The position numbers and the translations under genes are program-made. A DNA stretch of 64,000 bases, taken from Rhodospirillaceae bacterium. Lineage in GTDB: Bacteria > Pseudomonadota > Alphaproteobacteria > Kiloniellales > DSM-21159. Each line of letters begins with the position of its first letter. Positions within the stretch are counted from its first letter, which is position 1. The notes under the pieces are model-generated. The model was not told the DNA's origin, searched no databases, and was given only the letters and a program-made list of their open reading frames with translations. The stretch is taken from NCBI GenBank assembly GCA_006969625.1, contig CP030885.1, forward strand, positions 2,181,430 to 2,245,429. The letters run 5' to 3'. Of this stretch, positions 36,877-43,824 are shown piece by piece.

Positions 36877-37566
36877 TTAGATACTGCCGCGCTCTGCAAT
36901 ATGGCGAAGGATGGTTTTGTACAATTCGTTGAGTGTGTTTGGGCCCTCCACAAACATGCTGGATTTGATGGCCCCGTTCTCGACCGTGCTGGAGGCCATG
37001 CGCGCGGAAAGCACTATGGTGACGTGGTACATGCGCAGACGGAAATTCTCGGTGGGGTCCGCGCTCTTCTCGCGGGAGAGGCCTATCAGCACCTGATAAT
37101 AGGCGCGCACCGTCTCGATCCGCTCAAGCAGCGATGCGACGATCTGCGGAGTGAGGACGCCCTGTAAGAGTTCCGAGTGGCGGACGGGGCAATGGCGACA
37201 CTGGCGCTCGGCGCGTTTGCTGTAGCGATAGTTCCGAAAGCATTCCTCATCGAAGTAGCACTCCGCGAAGCAGCGCCAGATTTCCGCCTCTACGCGCTCT
37301 GCGTCCCTGAACTCGTAGACCGGCAGGAGATCGAAGTTGTGCCACTTGCGGTACCGGGGGTCGGTCAGCAGCGCACGGATCGCCTTGTAGAGCTCCCGCA
37401 CGGTTTTGACGGATAGCCCGGTGCGCCTGGCGACCACCGGTACGGGCACGCTCTGGCAAAAGCCGAGGCACACGCCCGGAATCTTGTTCCAGCCGATCTT
37501 GGAGCGTGGCCGGATCGGCTTGGCCGAGCGGAAGAACTCAGGCGGGCTTAGCGCTGATGCCTTCAA
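36877..37566 (-). CDS. Putative DNA-binding protein with Cys cluster, possible frameshifted N-terminus
   Basis: About 229 residues from a TTG at 37566 (the frame stays open to a TTG at 37656). A helix-turn-helix-like stretch VPVVARRTGLSVKTVRELYKAIR is followed by a Cys/His-rich block (CFAECYFDEECF ... CRHCPVRH) that could hold zinc, then a helical C-terminus. It may be a regulator or part of a transposition or replication protein; no family assigned. An overlapping 53-codon frame with a good ribosome site (37538-37699) ends near its start, so the true gene may be one frame longer and interrupted by a single-base change. Confidence 0.55.
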   Translation of the reverse strand: MKASALSPPEFFRSAKPIRPRSKIGWNKIPGVCLGFCQSVPVPVVARRTGLSVKTVRELYKAIRALLTDPRYRKWHNFDLLPVYEFRDAERVEAEIWRCFAECYFDEECFRNYRYSKRAERQCRHCPVRHSELLQGVLTPQIVASLLERIETVRAYYQVLIGLSREKSADPTENFRLRMYHVTIVLSARMASSTVENGAIKSSMFVEGPNTLNELYKTILRHIAERGSI

Positions 37567-37699
37567 AGCTCGGCCTCTGAGCGATCTCTTGGATTTCAGG
37601 GAGATAGAGTAAGCGCGCCTCCGGCTTCTTCCAAATCTGTGTAGAGGCGCAGGCAAGCCCGTTGCGGGTCGTTGACGGCGGCTTCATCCTCATAGGCAT
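37538..37699 (-). CDS. Short ORF overlapping the start of the Cys-cluster gene
   Basis: 53 residues from ATG 37699 (in-frame ATGs also at 37693 and 37686), preceded by GAAGGGGG and, further up, AAGGAGG. The C-terminal part (KPEARLLYLPEIQEIAQRPS) looks protein-like. It ends at TGA 37538-37540, inside the next frame, at a point where a one-base shift would continue into PEFFRSAKPIRPRSK. Either a real short coupled ORF or the authentic N-terminus of the 36877 gene after a frameshift. Confidence 0.45.
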   Translation of the reverse strand: MPMRMKPPSTTRNGLACASTQIWKKPEARLLYLPEIQEIAQRPSFEGISAKPA

Positions 37700-37713
37700 C
37701 CCCCTTCGAAAAA

Positions 37714-37803
37714 CCTCCTTCCAAAGCCGCTCAGCGATTTGAAGCGGGACTCCGTCCCGTCCTTCGGATCGCTGAGGCGAATGGCTCTAACAAGGAAGGA
37801 GGT
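37714..37803. repeat. Nested inverted repeats between divergent genes
   Basis: An outer repeat ACCTCCTTCC / GGAAGGAGGT (about 37713-37722 and 37794-37803) contains the mirrored ribosome sites of both divergent genes. Inside is a long hairpin, 37730-37776: CTCAGCGAT, GAAG, CGGGAC, loop TCC, GTCCCG, CTTC, ATCGCTGAG, with only two small interruptions. It lies at the head of the coupling-protein operon. Confidence 0.75.
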
Positions 37804-37807
37804 AGCC

Positions 37808-37948
37808 ATGTTCACCAAGCTCAAGCCCGTCCGCGACATCAACGTGCGCGGGCGTCAGTACAAGAAGGTGATCGACTGGGAGGCCGTCGGGGGCGCGATC
37901 ATCCTCGCGGTGCTCGCCGTCCTCGCCCTCAACGCCTTCATCGGCTGA
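37808..37948 (+). CDS. 46-residue single-pass membrane protein
   Basis: A short basic N-terminus (MFTKLKPVRDINVRGRQYKKVIDW) is followed by one membrane helix (AVGGAIILAVLAVLALNAFIG). A very strong ribosome site, AAGGAGG, lies 6 bases before the ATG. It is followed by a strong terminator. It heads the coupling-protein region; function unknown. Confidence 0.7.
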   Translation: MFTKLKPVRDINVRGRQYKKVIDWEAVGGAIILAVLAVLALNAFIG

Positions 37949-37957
37949 CGCATCCGG

Positions 37958-37988
37958 CCCCCGGCGGTTTCCCGCCGGGGGTCTTTTC
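37958..37988 (+). terminator. Rho-independent terminator
   Basis: A 10-bp perfect stem CCCCCGGCGG / CCGCCGGGGG (37958-37967 and 37972-37981) with a 4-base loop is followed by TCTTTTCG. It separates the 46-residue gene from the coupling-protein genes, which therefore need readthrough or their own promoter. Confidence 0.8.
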
Positions 37989-38014
37989 GCTTTCTGTGCT
38001 TGGGAGATTTTCCG

Positions 38015-38332
38015 ATGTCCGATGTCTACAACAACCGCGCCGCGTCCGGCGGCCCTGAAGGTGGCCCACCGGGGCAGGACCTGCTGGTCGTCACGCTGGC
38101 GCTGCTCGCATCCGTGCTGGGCACGCCGTATCTCTTCCACTTCGCAGGCCCCTTCGTCGAAAAGCTGGTCTACGGGGCCTACGGATCGCGCGATCTGGCG
38201 AGCCTCATGTACTTCGCAAGCTTCGCGCTCTCCGGGGTCGTGATCTTCGCCGTGTGCCGCATGGCGCTCTGGTACGCCATTGCCGGGGTCGTTGCCTTCG
38301 GCTCGATGCGCATGGCCGGTCTGGCGATCTAG
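38015..38332 (+). CDS. Small inner-membrane protein, probable membrane partner of the coupling protein
   Basis: 105 residues with three hydrophobic segments (about 22-48, 62-83, 85-103). It ends 3 bp before the coupling-protein ATG. VirD4/TraG proteins normally carry N-terminal membrane helices, and the one downstream lacks them, so this protein may supply the membrane part as a separate chain. No family recognised. Start at ATG 38015 is preferred over the upstream frame start. Confidence 0.65.
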   Translation: MSDVYNNRAASGGPEGGPPGQDLLVVTLALLASVLGTPYLFHFAGPFVEKLVYGAYGSRDLASLMYFASFALSGVVIFAVCRMALWYAIAGVVAFGSMRMAGLAI

Positions 38333-38335
38333 GCC

Positions 38336-39952
38336 ATGGCCGCGCCTTCCGATAGCGGCGCGGCCCCTTACGGCTCGGCGCGGTTTGCGACCTCCCAGGA
38401 GATCGCCCGCGCCGGGCTGTTCGCCCGCCAGCCGCACTCGCTGCTGATCGGCTTCTTCGAGGGCCGCGCGCTTTGGTATTCCGACATGGGCGGCGGCATG
38501 TGCGTCGCCGGTCCGCGTTCCGGCAAGCTGCGCGACCTGCTCGCCTACAACATCTGCGCGGGCATCCACGCCCCGACCATGGCCGTCCTGGACGTCAAGG
38601 GCGAGCTGGCCAGCGTCGCGCGCGATCAGACGCAAGACCGCAAATTCTGCCTGCACTGGAACCCGCACCGGCTGCACGGCCTGCCGCAGGACCGGATCAA
38701 CCCGCTCGACTACCTGCGCAAGGATAGTCCTTCGCTGATCTCCGATACGAAGCGCTTCGTGGAGAACGCGCTGCCTGCGAGCGGCAGCCCGCACAGCGTC
38801 TACTTCGAAGGCCGGGCAAGAGAGTTCGTCGAAGCGCTCTGCCTGGCGCTCGTCTTCCGGGACGGCGTGCTGACCTATCCGGCGCTCTACCGCGCGATCA
38901 ACCTCCTGGTGATGGGCGGAGAGGACTGGCTCGATCTCGCCTTCGAGCTGGCGGATAGCGACATCGAATTCCTGCGCCGCATCGAAGGCGAGATCGCGCA
39001 ATCCCGCGACGACAGCTCGGGCGGCTTCCGGGGGATCCTGGGCGAGATCACCAAGGCCTTCGCGTGCCTGTCCGATCCCGTGCTGATGGACTCGGTCTCG
39101 CCGCCCTTCACCGCCTCGCTCGGCGATCTGTGTTCGAGCGACCGGGCCTATCAGCTCTACCTCATGCCGCCGGGCGATATGGTCGAGCCCTGGGCGCCAA
39201 TCATCAAAAGCGTCTTCGTGGCCGCGCGCACCTATAAGGCCCGCGCGCCTGCCGCGCCGCGCCAGACCTGGGTGCTGGACGAAATCGGCAATCTCGGCGC
39301 CTTCCCCCAGGCCGTGCAGCTCTTCACGCGCGATGCCGGGCTCGGCATCCGGCCCTGGGGCTTCTGGCAGTCCACCCAGCAGATGGCCGCGCTCGGCCCC
39401 GGCGCCGAGAAGATCATTCCGGCCTCGGCGGGTTTGCAGAACTGGTTCGGCGTGCGCGACCTGGAGACCGCCACCACGCTCTCGCGCATGCTGGGCAACC
39501 GGACGCTGCGCTACACCGACGAACAGGCGCGCGAACGATCCCTACACGCCAAGCGGCAAGCCGCCATGGCGGCCTTCAGCGGGCGCGATCCCTTCCGGGC
39601 GGCTTTTGAGGCGGCCCACCACGCCCGCATGGCGGAGCTGCCTGCGCTTAAGGCCCTGCCGCTGATGTGTCCCGACGAAGTGCTCGGCCTGCCGCAAGGC
39701 AAGCAGATCGTCTTCGTGGACGGGCTGGCGCATCCGGTGCTGGCCGACCGCGTCCCGTACTACGCCATGCCCTTCATGGCGGGGCGCTATCACCCCAACC
39801 CGTACTTCCCGCCGCAAGACCGCGTGCAGGTCATGACCCCGCGCGGCCCGGCCTGGCGGCGGGTGATCGTCGAGCCCGTGCCGCGGCGCTTCGCGCACTA
39901 CCCGCAATACCGCAACGGACTCTGGAGCCGCATAGGGAGCCGCATCGCATGA
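38336..39952 (+). CDS. Type IV coupling protein (VirD4/TraG family), soluble form
   Basis: 538 residues. It lacks the usual N-terminal membrane helices. An N-terminal TraG-like segment (YGSARFATSQEIARAGLF) leads to Walker A GPRSGKL (Gly59-Leu65), where relatives usually have a small residue after Lys, then the fold LLAYNICAGIHAPTMAVLDVKGEL, and Walker B WVLDEIGNLG (Asp315-Glu316). TraG-type motifs STQQMAALG and NWFGVRD are intact. It would link the relaxase-DNA complex to a transfer channel supplied by another element. Its stop overlaps the next gene by ATGA. Confidence 0.85.
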   Translation: MAAPSDSGAAPYGSARFATSQEIARAGLFARQPHSLLIGFFEGRALWYSDMGGGMCVAGPRSGKLRDLLAYNICAGIHAPTMAVLDVKGELASVARDQTQDRKFCLHWNPHRLHGLPQDRINPLDYLRKDSPSLISDTKRFVENALPASGSPHSVYFEGRAREFVEALCLALVFRDGVLTYPALYRAINLLVMGGEDWLDLAFELADSDIEFLRRIEGEIAQSRDDSSGGFRGILGEITKAFACLSDPVLMDSVSPPFTASLGDLCSSDRAYQLYLMPPGDMVEPWAPIIKSVFVAARTYKARAPAAPRQTWVLDEIGNLGAFPQAVQLFTRDAGLGIRPWGFWQSTQQMAALGPGAEKIIPASAGLQNWFGVRDLETATTLSRMLGNRTLRYTDEQARERSLHAKRQAAMAAFSGRDPFRAAFEAAHHARMAELPALKALPLMCPDEVLGLPQGKQIVFVDGLAHPVLADRVPYYAMPFMAGRYHPNPYFPPQDRVQVMTPRGPAWRRVIVEPVPRRFAHYPQYRNGLWSRIGSRIA

Positions 39953-40251
39953 CCAGTTTCGCCAAGACCGTCTCGGCCACGCCCATCGACGCGCCGTCCG
40001 CGCGCCGGGGCTTCGATAACGCGCGTAGCGAGCCCGCTGCGCAGGACAAGGAGCGCGGCTCCGTCATGGTGGCCAGGGACAGGCCGCACCCCGTGCCGCG
40101 TCCTTCGCCGGACATGGCCTCGGACTCTGATCGCGCGGCCTTCAACGCCGCCTGGGCGCGCGAACAGCGCCGCGCCGCCTTTATCCAGGAGCGCACCGAC
40201 CCCAAGACCGGCGGGCGGGTGCGCGTCCTGAACAAGAGATTCAACCGCTGA
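39949..40251 (+). CDS. Hypothetical small protein after the coupling protein
   Basis: 100 residues, highly charged, Pro/Ser-rich N-terminal half and basic C-terminal half (WAREQRRAAFIQERTDPKTGGRVRVLNKRF). No membrane segment or known domain. ATGA overlap with the coupling protein indicates translational coupling. It is probably a mobilization accessory, judging by position only. Confidence 0.65.
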   Translation: MTSFAKTVSATPIDAPSARRGFDNARSEPAAQDKERGSVMVARDRPHPVPRPSPDMASDSDRAAFNAAWAREQRRAAFIQERTDPKTGGRVRVLNKRFNR

Positions 40252-40267
40252 AGAAGGAGAGACCCCG

Positions 40268-40609
40268 ATGGATAGAGACACCCGCAATCAATCCCGCGAA
40301 GACGACGCGCCGGAGCGCCCGGCCGACACGATCCGCGACGGCAGCCTTAAGGCCAGCATCTGGCGCAATGAGGGCGACAAGGGGCCGTACTACGCCACCG
40401 AGTTCGCCCGCACCTACACGGACGCGGACGGCAATCCGCGCGACAGCCGCAGCTTCGTCGGCGGCGATCTGCTGAAGCTCTCCGAACTCGCCCGCAAGGC
40501 ATACGACCGTACGACAGAGCTCCGCCGCGAGGACCGGGAGCAGGACCGCGCGGACTTCCGCGAAGCGAGGCGCAGCGGCCAGGTGCGGGCGCCGCGTCGG
40601 GACCGATAA
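40268..40609 (+). CDS. Hypothetical conserved protein of transfer regions
   Basis: 113 residues. The central block IRDGSLKASIWRNEGDKGPYY then ATEFARTYTDADGN resembles small proteins that, from memory, accompany traG and relaxase genes in alphaproteobacterial mobile elements; I cannot name a Pfam family. The C-terminal third is charged helix. GAAGGAG lies 7-8 bases before the ATG, and the gene follows the previous one by 16 bp. Function unknown. Confidence 0.7.
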   Translation: MDRDTRNQSREDDAPERPADTIRDGSLKASIWRNEGDKGPYYATEFARTYTDADGNPRDSRSFVGGDLLKLSELARKAYDRTTELRREDREQDRADFREARRSGQVRAPRRDR

Positions 40610-40633
40610 CCGAAGACTTCGCGCAACTTTTTC

Positions 40634-40678
40634 TTGTGCTGCGGCAAGTGATCGACTATAAATGTTCTGTATTTGTTC
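40634..40678 (+). promoter_or_regulatory. LexA (SOS) box overlapping the recombinase-operon promoter
   Basis: GTTC at 40664-40667 and GTTC at 40675-40678 are separated by exactly seven bases, the GTTC-N7-GTTC LexA box of alphaproteobacteria. It immediately follows a -10-like TATAAA (40657-40662), which is 17 bp from a weak -35 TTGTGC (40634-40639). LexA bound here would block transcript start at about 40669. First gene downstream is the small protein at 40746, then the serine recombinase. Confidence 0.7.
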
Positions 40679-40745
40679 TGTCGCGCGGCAAAGGAAAGGA
40701 GGCGGGTCGACGAACGAGAATTCGAGCGAAGAAGGAGACGGCGCG

Positions 40746-41102
40746 ATGACCGAACGCAGCGACGACAACACGACCCCAGAGACGCAGAAGGCACGGCCCG
40801 TCATCGCCTTCGACTACGAACTCTACGAGCACTACCTCGCCGATACCGACCTCAGCGAGGACCAGAAGCGCGAATTCCTCGAAACCATGTGGAATCTCAT
40901 TGTCGAGTTCATGTCGCTCGGCTTCGAGATTCACCCCGTCCAGCAAGCCCAAAACGCCTGTGGAAAACTTTCCGAAAGTCGCAGTAAACCGCCAATTTCA
41001 GGCGGTTCTGGGGTACAATCGAAAGGTAAATTTCCAGGTACCGATTTTAGCGATGCCGCCAAGGGGAGCGCCCCAGAAGCGGCGGAAAGAATTCGAAAAT
41101 GA
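40746..41102 (+). CDS. Small protein coupled to the large serine recombinase (HPVQQA family)
   Basis: 118 residues. The core KREFLETMWNLIVEFMSLGF then HPVQQAQ matches the 82-residue protein at 33405. A divergent Ser/Gly/Lys tail of about 45 residues follows. ATG 40746 has AAGGAG 8 bases upstream. The stop overlaps the recombinase ATG (ATGA), so the two are translated together. Its 3' part contains an inverted repeat AACCGCC / GGCGGTT (40987-41007) followed by TACAAT (41014), possibly an internal regulated promoter. Role unknown; an excision or control factor is a guess. Confidence 0.75.
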   Translation: MTERSDDNTTPETQKARPVIAFDYELYEHYLADTDLSEDQKREFLETMWNLIVEFMSLGFEIHPVQQAQNACGKLSESRSKPPISGGSGVQSKGKFPGTDFSDAAKGSAPEAAERIRK

Positions 41103-42730
41103 AGAACGATTCAAACCAAGCCAGAGCCGTCATCTATTGCCGCGTCTCCAGCGCCGCCCAGGTGGCCAAGGGCGCGGGAAACGCCAGCCAGGAAACCCGT
41201 TGCCGCGAATTCGCCCGGATGAAGGGCTACCGCGTGGCGGAAGTCTTCGCCGATGAGGCGGTTTCCGGCGGGATTATCGACCGGCCCGGCATGCTGGCGA
41301 TGCTGGCCTATCTCAAGGCGCATAGGCGCGAGGGCGAGCATGTCGTTCTCATCGACGACATCAGCCGCCTTGCCCGCTCGATCCGGGGGCACCTCGATCT
41401 GAGGGAAGCGATTTCCGAAACGGGGGCACGGCTGGAAAGCCCGTCTGTCGAGTTCGGCGAGGACTCGGATTCCATCCTGGTCGAGAACCTGCTCGCGTCC
41501 GTCTCGCAGCATCAGCGCCAGAAGAACACCGAACAGACCGCCAACCGCATGCGCGCGCGGCTGCTGAACGGCTATTGGACGTTCAGTTGTCCGCCGGGCT
41601 ACCGCTACGAAGCGCGGCCCGGCGAGGGCAAGATGCTGGTGCGCGCCGAGCCCCTGGCCTCGATCATCGCCGAGGCGATGGAAGGCTATGCCTGCGGACG
41701 CTTCCAAACTCAGGCCGAGGTGAAGCGGTTTTTCGAGGGCTTTCCGGCCTTCCCGAAGACAAGGTACGGCACGGTGACGAACGAGAACGTCAACCGCATC
41801 CTGACCCGCGTCCTCTACGCGGGCTATCTGCATCGTCCCGAATGGGGCGTATCCCTGCGCCGCGCTCGGCACGATGGGCTGGTCTCGCTGGAAACCTTCG
41901 AGCGCATCCAGGAGCGTTTGAACGGCAAGGCTAAGCTTCCGGCCAGGGCCGATCTAAACGCGGATTTTCCGTTGCGGGGCTTCGTGCTCTGCGGTGACTG
42001 CGAACAGCCGCTCACCGCTTGTTGGTCGAAGAGCAAGACCGGCAGAAAGCACCCGTACTACATGTGCTTCAATCGCTCCTGCGAGAGCCACCGCAAATCC
42101 ATCCGCAAGGATGAAATCGAGGGGCGCTTCGCCGCCTTGCTGGAAGGCCTCCAGCCTTCGCCCACCATGGTCGAGATGGTGCGCGATATGGCCGGGCGTG
42201 TCTGGGACCGGCTGGGCCAGCAGGCGCGGGAGATAGGCCTACAGACCAAGCGCCGCATGGCGGAGATCGAAAAGCAATCCACGGCGCTGCTGGACCGGAT
42301 TGTCGAGGCTTCCAGCCAGCCGCTCATTACACGCTACGAACAGCGCCTTGCCGAGTTGGAGCGCGAACGTCTGGTGATGGCCGAGAAGCTCGAAAGCCAA
42401 GCCAAGCCGCGCAAGACCTTCGGGGAGATGTTCGAACTCACCCTGAGCTTGCTCGCAAACCCCTATAATATCTGGGAAAATGGGTCTCTGGACCGCCGCC
42501 AGGCGGTGCTGAGAGTGACCTTCGAAGACCGCCTCGTTTACTGCCGGAATGGAGGGTTTCGAACCCCGAAAACATCCATTGTTTTCAGGATATTAGATCA
42601 GTTTTCCGGGCAAAAAGAGGTAATGGCGGAGGGGGTGGGATTCGAACCCACGAGGGGCGTAAACCCCTGCCGGTTTTCAAGACCGGTGCATTCGACCGCT
42701 CTGCCACCCCTCCGCTATCGGGCTGTCTAG
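41099..42730 (+). CDS. Large serine recombinase of the island, C-terminus chimeric with tRNA-Ser antisense
   Basis: 543 residues as integrated. The catalytic domain starts AVIYCRVSSAAQ with nucleophile Ser17; IDDISRLARS carries the conserved Arg residues. A recombinase domain (about 165-270), a zinc ribbon with Cys298/Cys301 and CFNRSC, a coiled-coil segment (about 370-420) and a C-terminal LSLLANPYNIWENG block follow. The frame crosses the att core at residue 509 and continues for about 34 residues read from the strand opposite tRNA-Ser (MAEGVGFEPTR...). Joined to the left island end, it would instead continue for 43 residues and stop at mobC. It catalyses integration and, probably with a partner, excision. 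Confidence 0.9.
   Translation: MKNDSNQARAVIYCRVSSAAQVAKGAGNASQETRCREFARMKGYRVAEVFADEAVSGGIIDRPGMLAMLAYLKAHRREGEHVVLIDDISRLARSIRGHLDLREAISETGARLESPSVEFGEDSDSILVENLLASVSQHQRQKNTEQTANRMRARLLNGYWTFSCPPGYRYEARPGEGKMLVRAEPLASIIAEAMEGYACGRFQTQAEVKRFFEGFPAFPKTRYGTVTNENVNRILTRVLYAGYLHRPEWGVSLRRARHDGLVSLETFERIQERLNGKAKLPARADLNADFPLRGFVLCGDCEQPLTACWSKSKTGRKHPYYMCFNRSCESHRKSIRKDEIEGRFAALLEGLQPSPTMVEMVRDMAGRVWDRLGQQAREIGLQTKRRMAEIEKQSTALLDRIVEASSQPLITRYEQRLAELERERLVMAEKLESQAKPRKTFGEMFELTLSLLANPYNIWENGSLDRRQAVLRVTFEDRLVYCRNGGFRTPKTSIVFRILDQFSGQKEVMAEGVGFEPTRGVNPCRFSRPVHSTALPPLRYRAV
42624..42631 (+). other. attR core inside the tRNA-Ser 3' end
   Basis: TGGCGGAG, the antisense of the tRNA acceptor end CTCCGCCA, repeats the sequence at 22062. 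The core keeps the tRNA 3' end intact after integration. Confidence 0.7.
42624..42713 (-). tRNA. tRNA-Ser (anticodon UGA)
   Basis: 90 nt including encoded CCA. The acceptor stem GGAGGGG pairs with CCCCTCC; the D-arm follows with GCAGAGCGGTCGAATGC; the anticodon stem CCGGT/ACCGG brackets the loop with TGA; a long class II variable arm (about 17 nt) precedes the T-arm with GGTTCGAATCC. The T-arm and CCA confirm orientation. Its 3' end is the island's integration site, and the gene appears intact. Confidence 0.95.
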
Positions 42731-42888
42731 CAAAGGCGGGCGCTGGGGCAAAGGCACAGCGCCGCGGCCCGGCATGGAGCGACGGGCAGGCTGACGAGCC
42801 CTTGCGGCCCGCCGCCCCGAAGTGGGACCGTGCCGCCAACCGCGCCAGATGCGTGCCGTGTCTGCCACCCTGGGGAGCCGTGCCAAGG

Positions 42889-43173
42889 ATGACCGAACGC
42901 CTGCTGGGCTACGCCCGCGAAGTCCACCCGCTGGTCGAGAAGCTGCGCCAGACCTTCTTCTGGTGGCACCTTATCGCCGACTTCGCCGCCGGTCTCTGCT
43001 TCGTCATCGGCAGCGTGTTCTTCTTCTACGACAGCCTGCTGTACGCCGGCACCTGGCTGTTCCTGATCGGCAGCCTGCTGTTCGTCGCCAAGCCGGCGAT
43101 CCGGCTGGTGCACGAAATCCGGCGCAAGCGGCTGGTGGCGCGCCTGGCCGACGTGCTCGAATCGGAGCTGTGA
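42889..43173 (+). CDS. YrhK-like small membrane protein
   Basis: 94 residues. Two membrane helices (about 28-47 and 53-70) follow a short amphipathic N-terminus containing WWHLIADFAAGLCFVIGS, and the pattern matches the YrhK domain of unknown function. The chain ends in a basic helix. ATG 42889 follows AAGGA. It is the first chromosomal gene after the tRNA. Confidence 0.7.
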   Translation: MTERLLGYAREVHPLVEKLRQTFFWWHLIADFAAGLCFVIGSVFFFYDSLLYAGTWLFLIGSLLFVAKPAIRLVHEIRRKRLVARLADVLESEL

Positions 43174-43299
43174 CAAGTACGGAACGCACGCGGCCTGGGA
43201 CCTGTTGGACTGGATAGAAAGGCGCACGCGAGCGGCTGAGCCGAATGGGCCGCCGTACGCGCTGCAGGTTCGACTTCGAGCCACGAAAGGAGGTCCAGC

Positions 43300-43707
43300 A
43301 TGCAGGTCCGCGACGTGATGACCCCATCGGTCCGGGTGGCCGATCCGAAGACGACGATCAACGAGGCGGCACGGCTGATGCGCGACGAGGACGTCGGCGC
43401 CCTGCCGGTCGGCAGCGAACGCCTGGAGGGCATGGTCACCGACCGGGACATCGTCGTGCGCGCACTGGCCAACGACGTGGATCCGGTCTCCACGCCGGTC
43501 GAGAAGCTGATGAGCGACGAGGTGCTCTACTGCTTCGACGATCAGGACATCGAGGAAGTCGCCCGCAACATGGGCGAGCAGCAGGTCCGACGCCTGCCGG
43601 TGGTCGATCACGACAAGCGGCTGGTCGGCTTCGTCTCGCTCAGCGATTTGGCCCGCGGCGCCGATGCCGCCTCGATCGAGGCCGCTTTCGAGCAGATTGC
43701 CCGGTAG
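43300..43707 (+). CDS. Two-CBS-domain protein
   Basis: 135 residues: two CBS repeats (MQVRDVMTPSVRVADPKTTI and VEKLMSDEVLYCFDDQDI), each with the DxxxR/GxVSxxDL-type nucleotide-contact ends (GMVTDRDIV; GFVSLSDLA). CBS pairs bind adenosine nucleotides and usually regulate a partner. No catalytic domain is attached. Strong ribosome site AAAGGAGG 8 bases before ATG. A single gene unit. Confidence 0.92.
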   Translation: MQVRDVMTPSVRVADPKTTINEAARLMRDEDVGALPVGSERLEGMVTDRDIVVRALANDVDPVSTPVEKLMSDEVLYCFDDQDIEEVARNMGEQQVRRLPVVDHDKRLVGFVSLSDLARGADAASIEAAFEQIAR

Positions 43708-43824
43708 ACCTCAGCCGAGCCGGAGCTTCGAAGGACGAGGAGTCGTAGCCAATCGAGGTTGCGGCCCTTCTTCTGAGTCCGGCCGGGTATGCGTGCCGGG
43801 CGGCGGCAGGCTGCAGACTGTGCT

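Larger units (their letters stand above)
22062..42631 (+). mobile_element. Integrative mobilizable element at tRNA-Ser(UGA), about 20.6 kb
   Basis: The island is bounded by an 8-bp direct repeat TGGCGGAG, at 22062 on the left and inside the 3' end of tRNA-Ser on the right. Similarity extends to 14 of 17 bases without gaps. It encodes a large serine recombinase (right end), MobC and relaxase (left end), and a coupling protein, but no mating-pair apparatus. Cargo includes a Fic protein and a Hachiman defence locus. The body has patches of markedly lower GC (26.4-27.8, 29-31.3, 32.6-33, 35.6-36.9 kb). Left and right ends are also linked by a reading frame that becomes continuous on joining. Three IS elements have landed inside. 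Confidence 0.8.

Noticed and set aside
36877..37656. Decayed IS1595 transposase
   Set aside because: The helix-turn-helix and Cys cluster are reminiscent, but the order of motifs is wrong and no DDE residues follow.
42540..42570. tRNA T-arm-like sequence GGGTTTCGAACCCC near the recombinase end
   Set aside because: No acceptor or anticodon arms around it, and it encodes the usual GFRTPKT stretch of this recombinase family.
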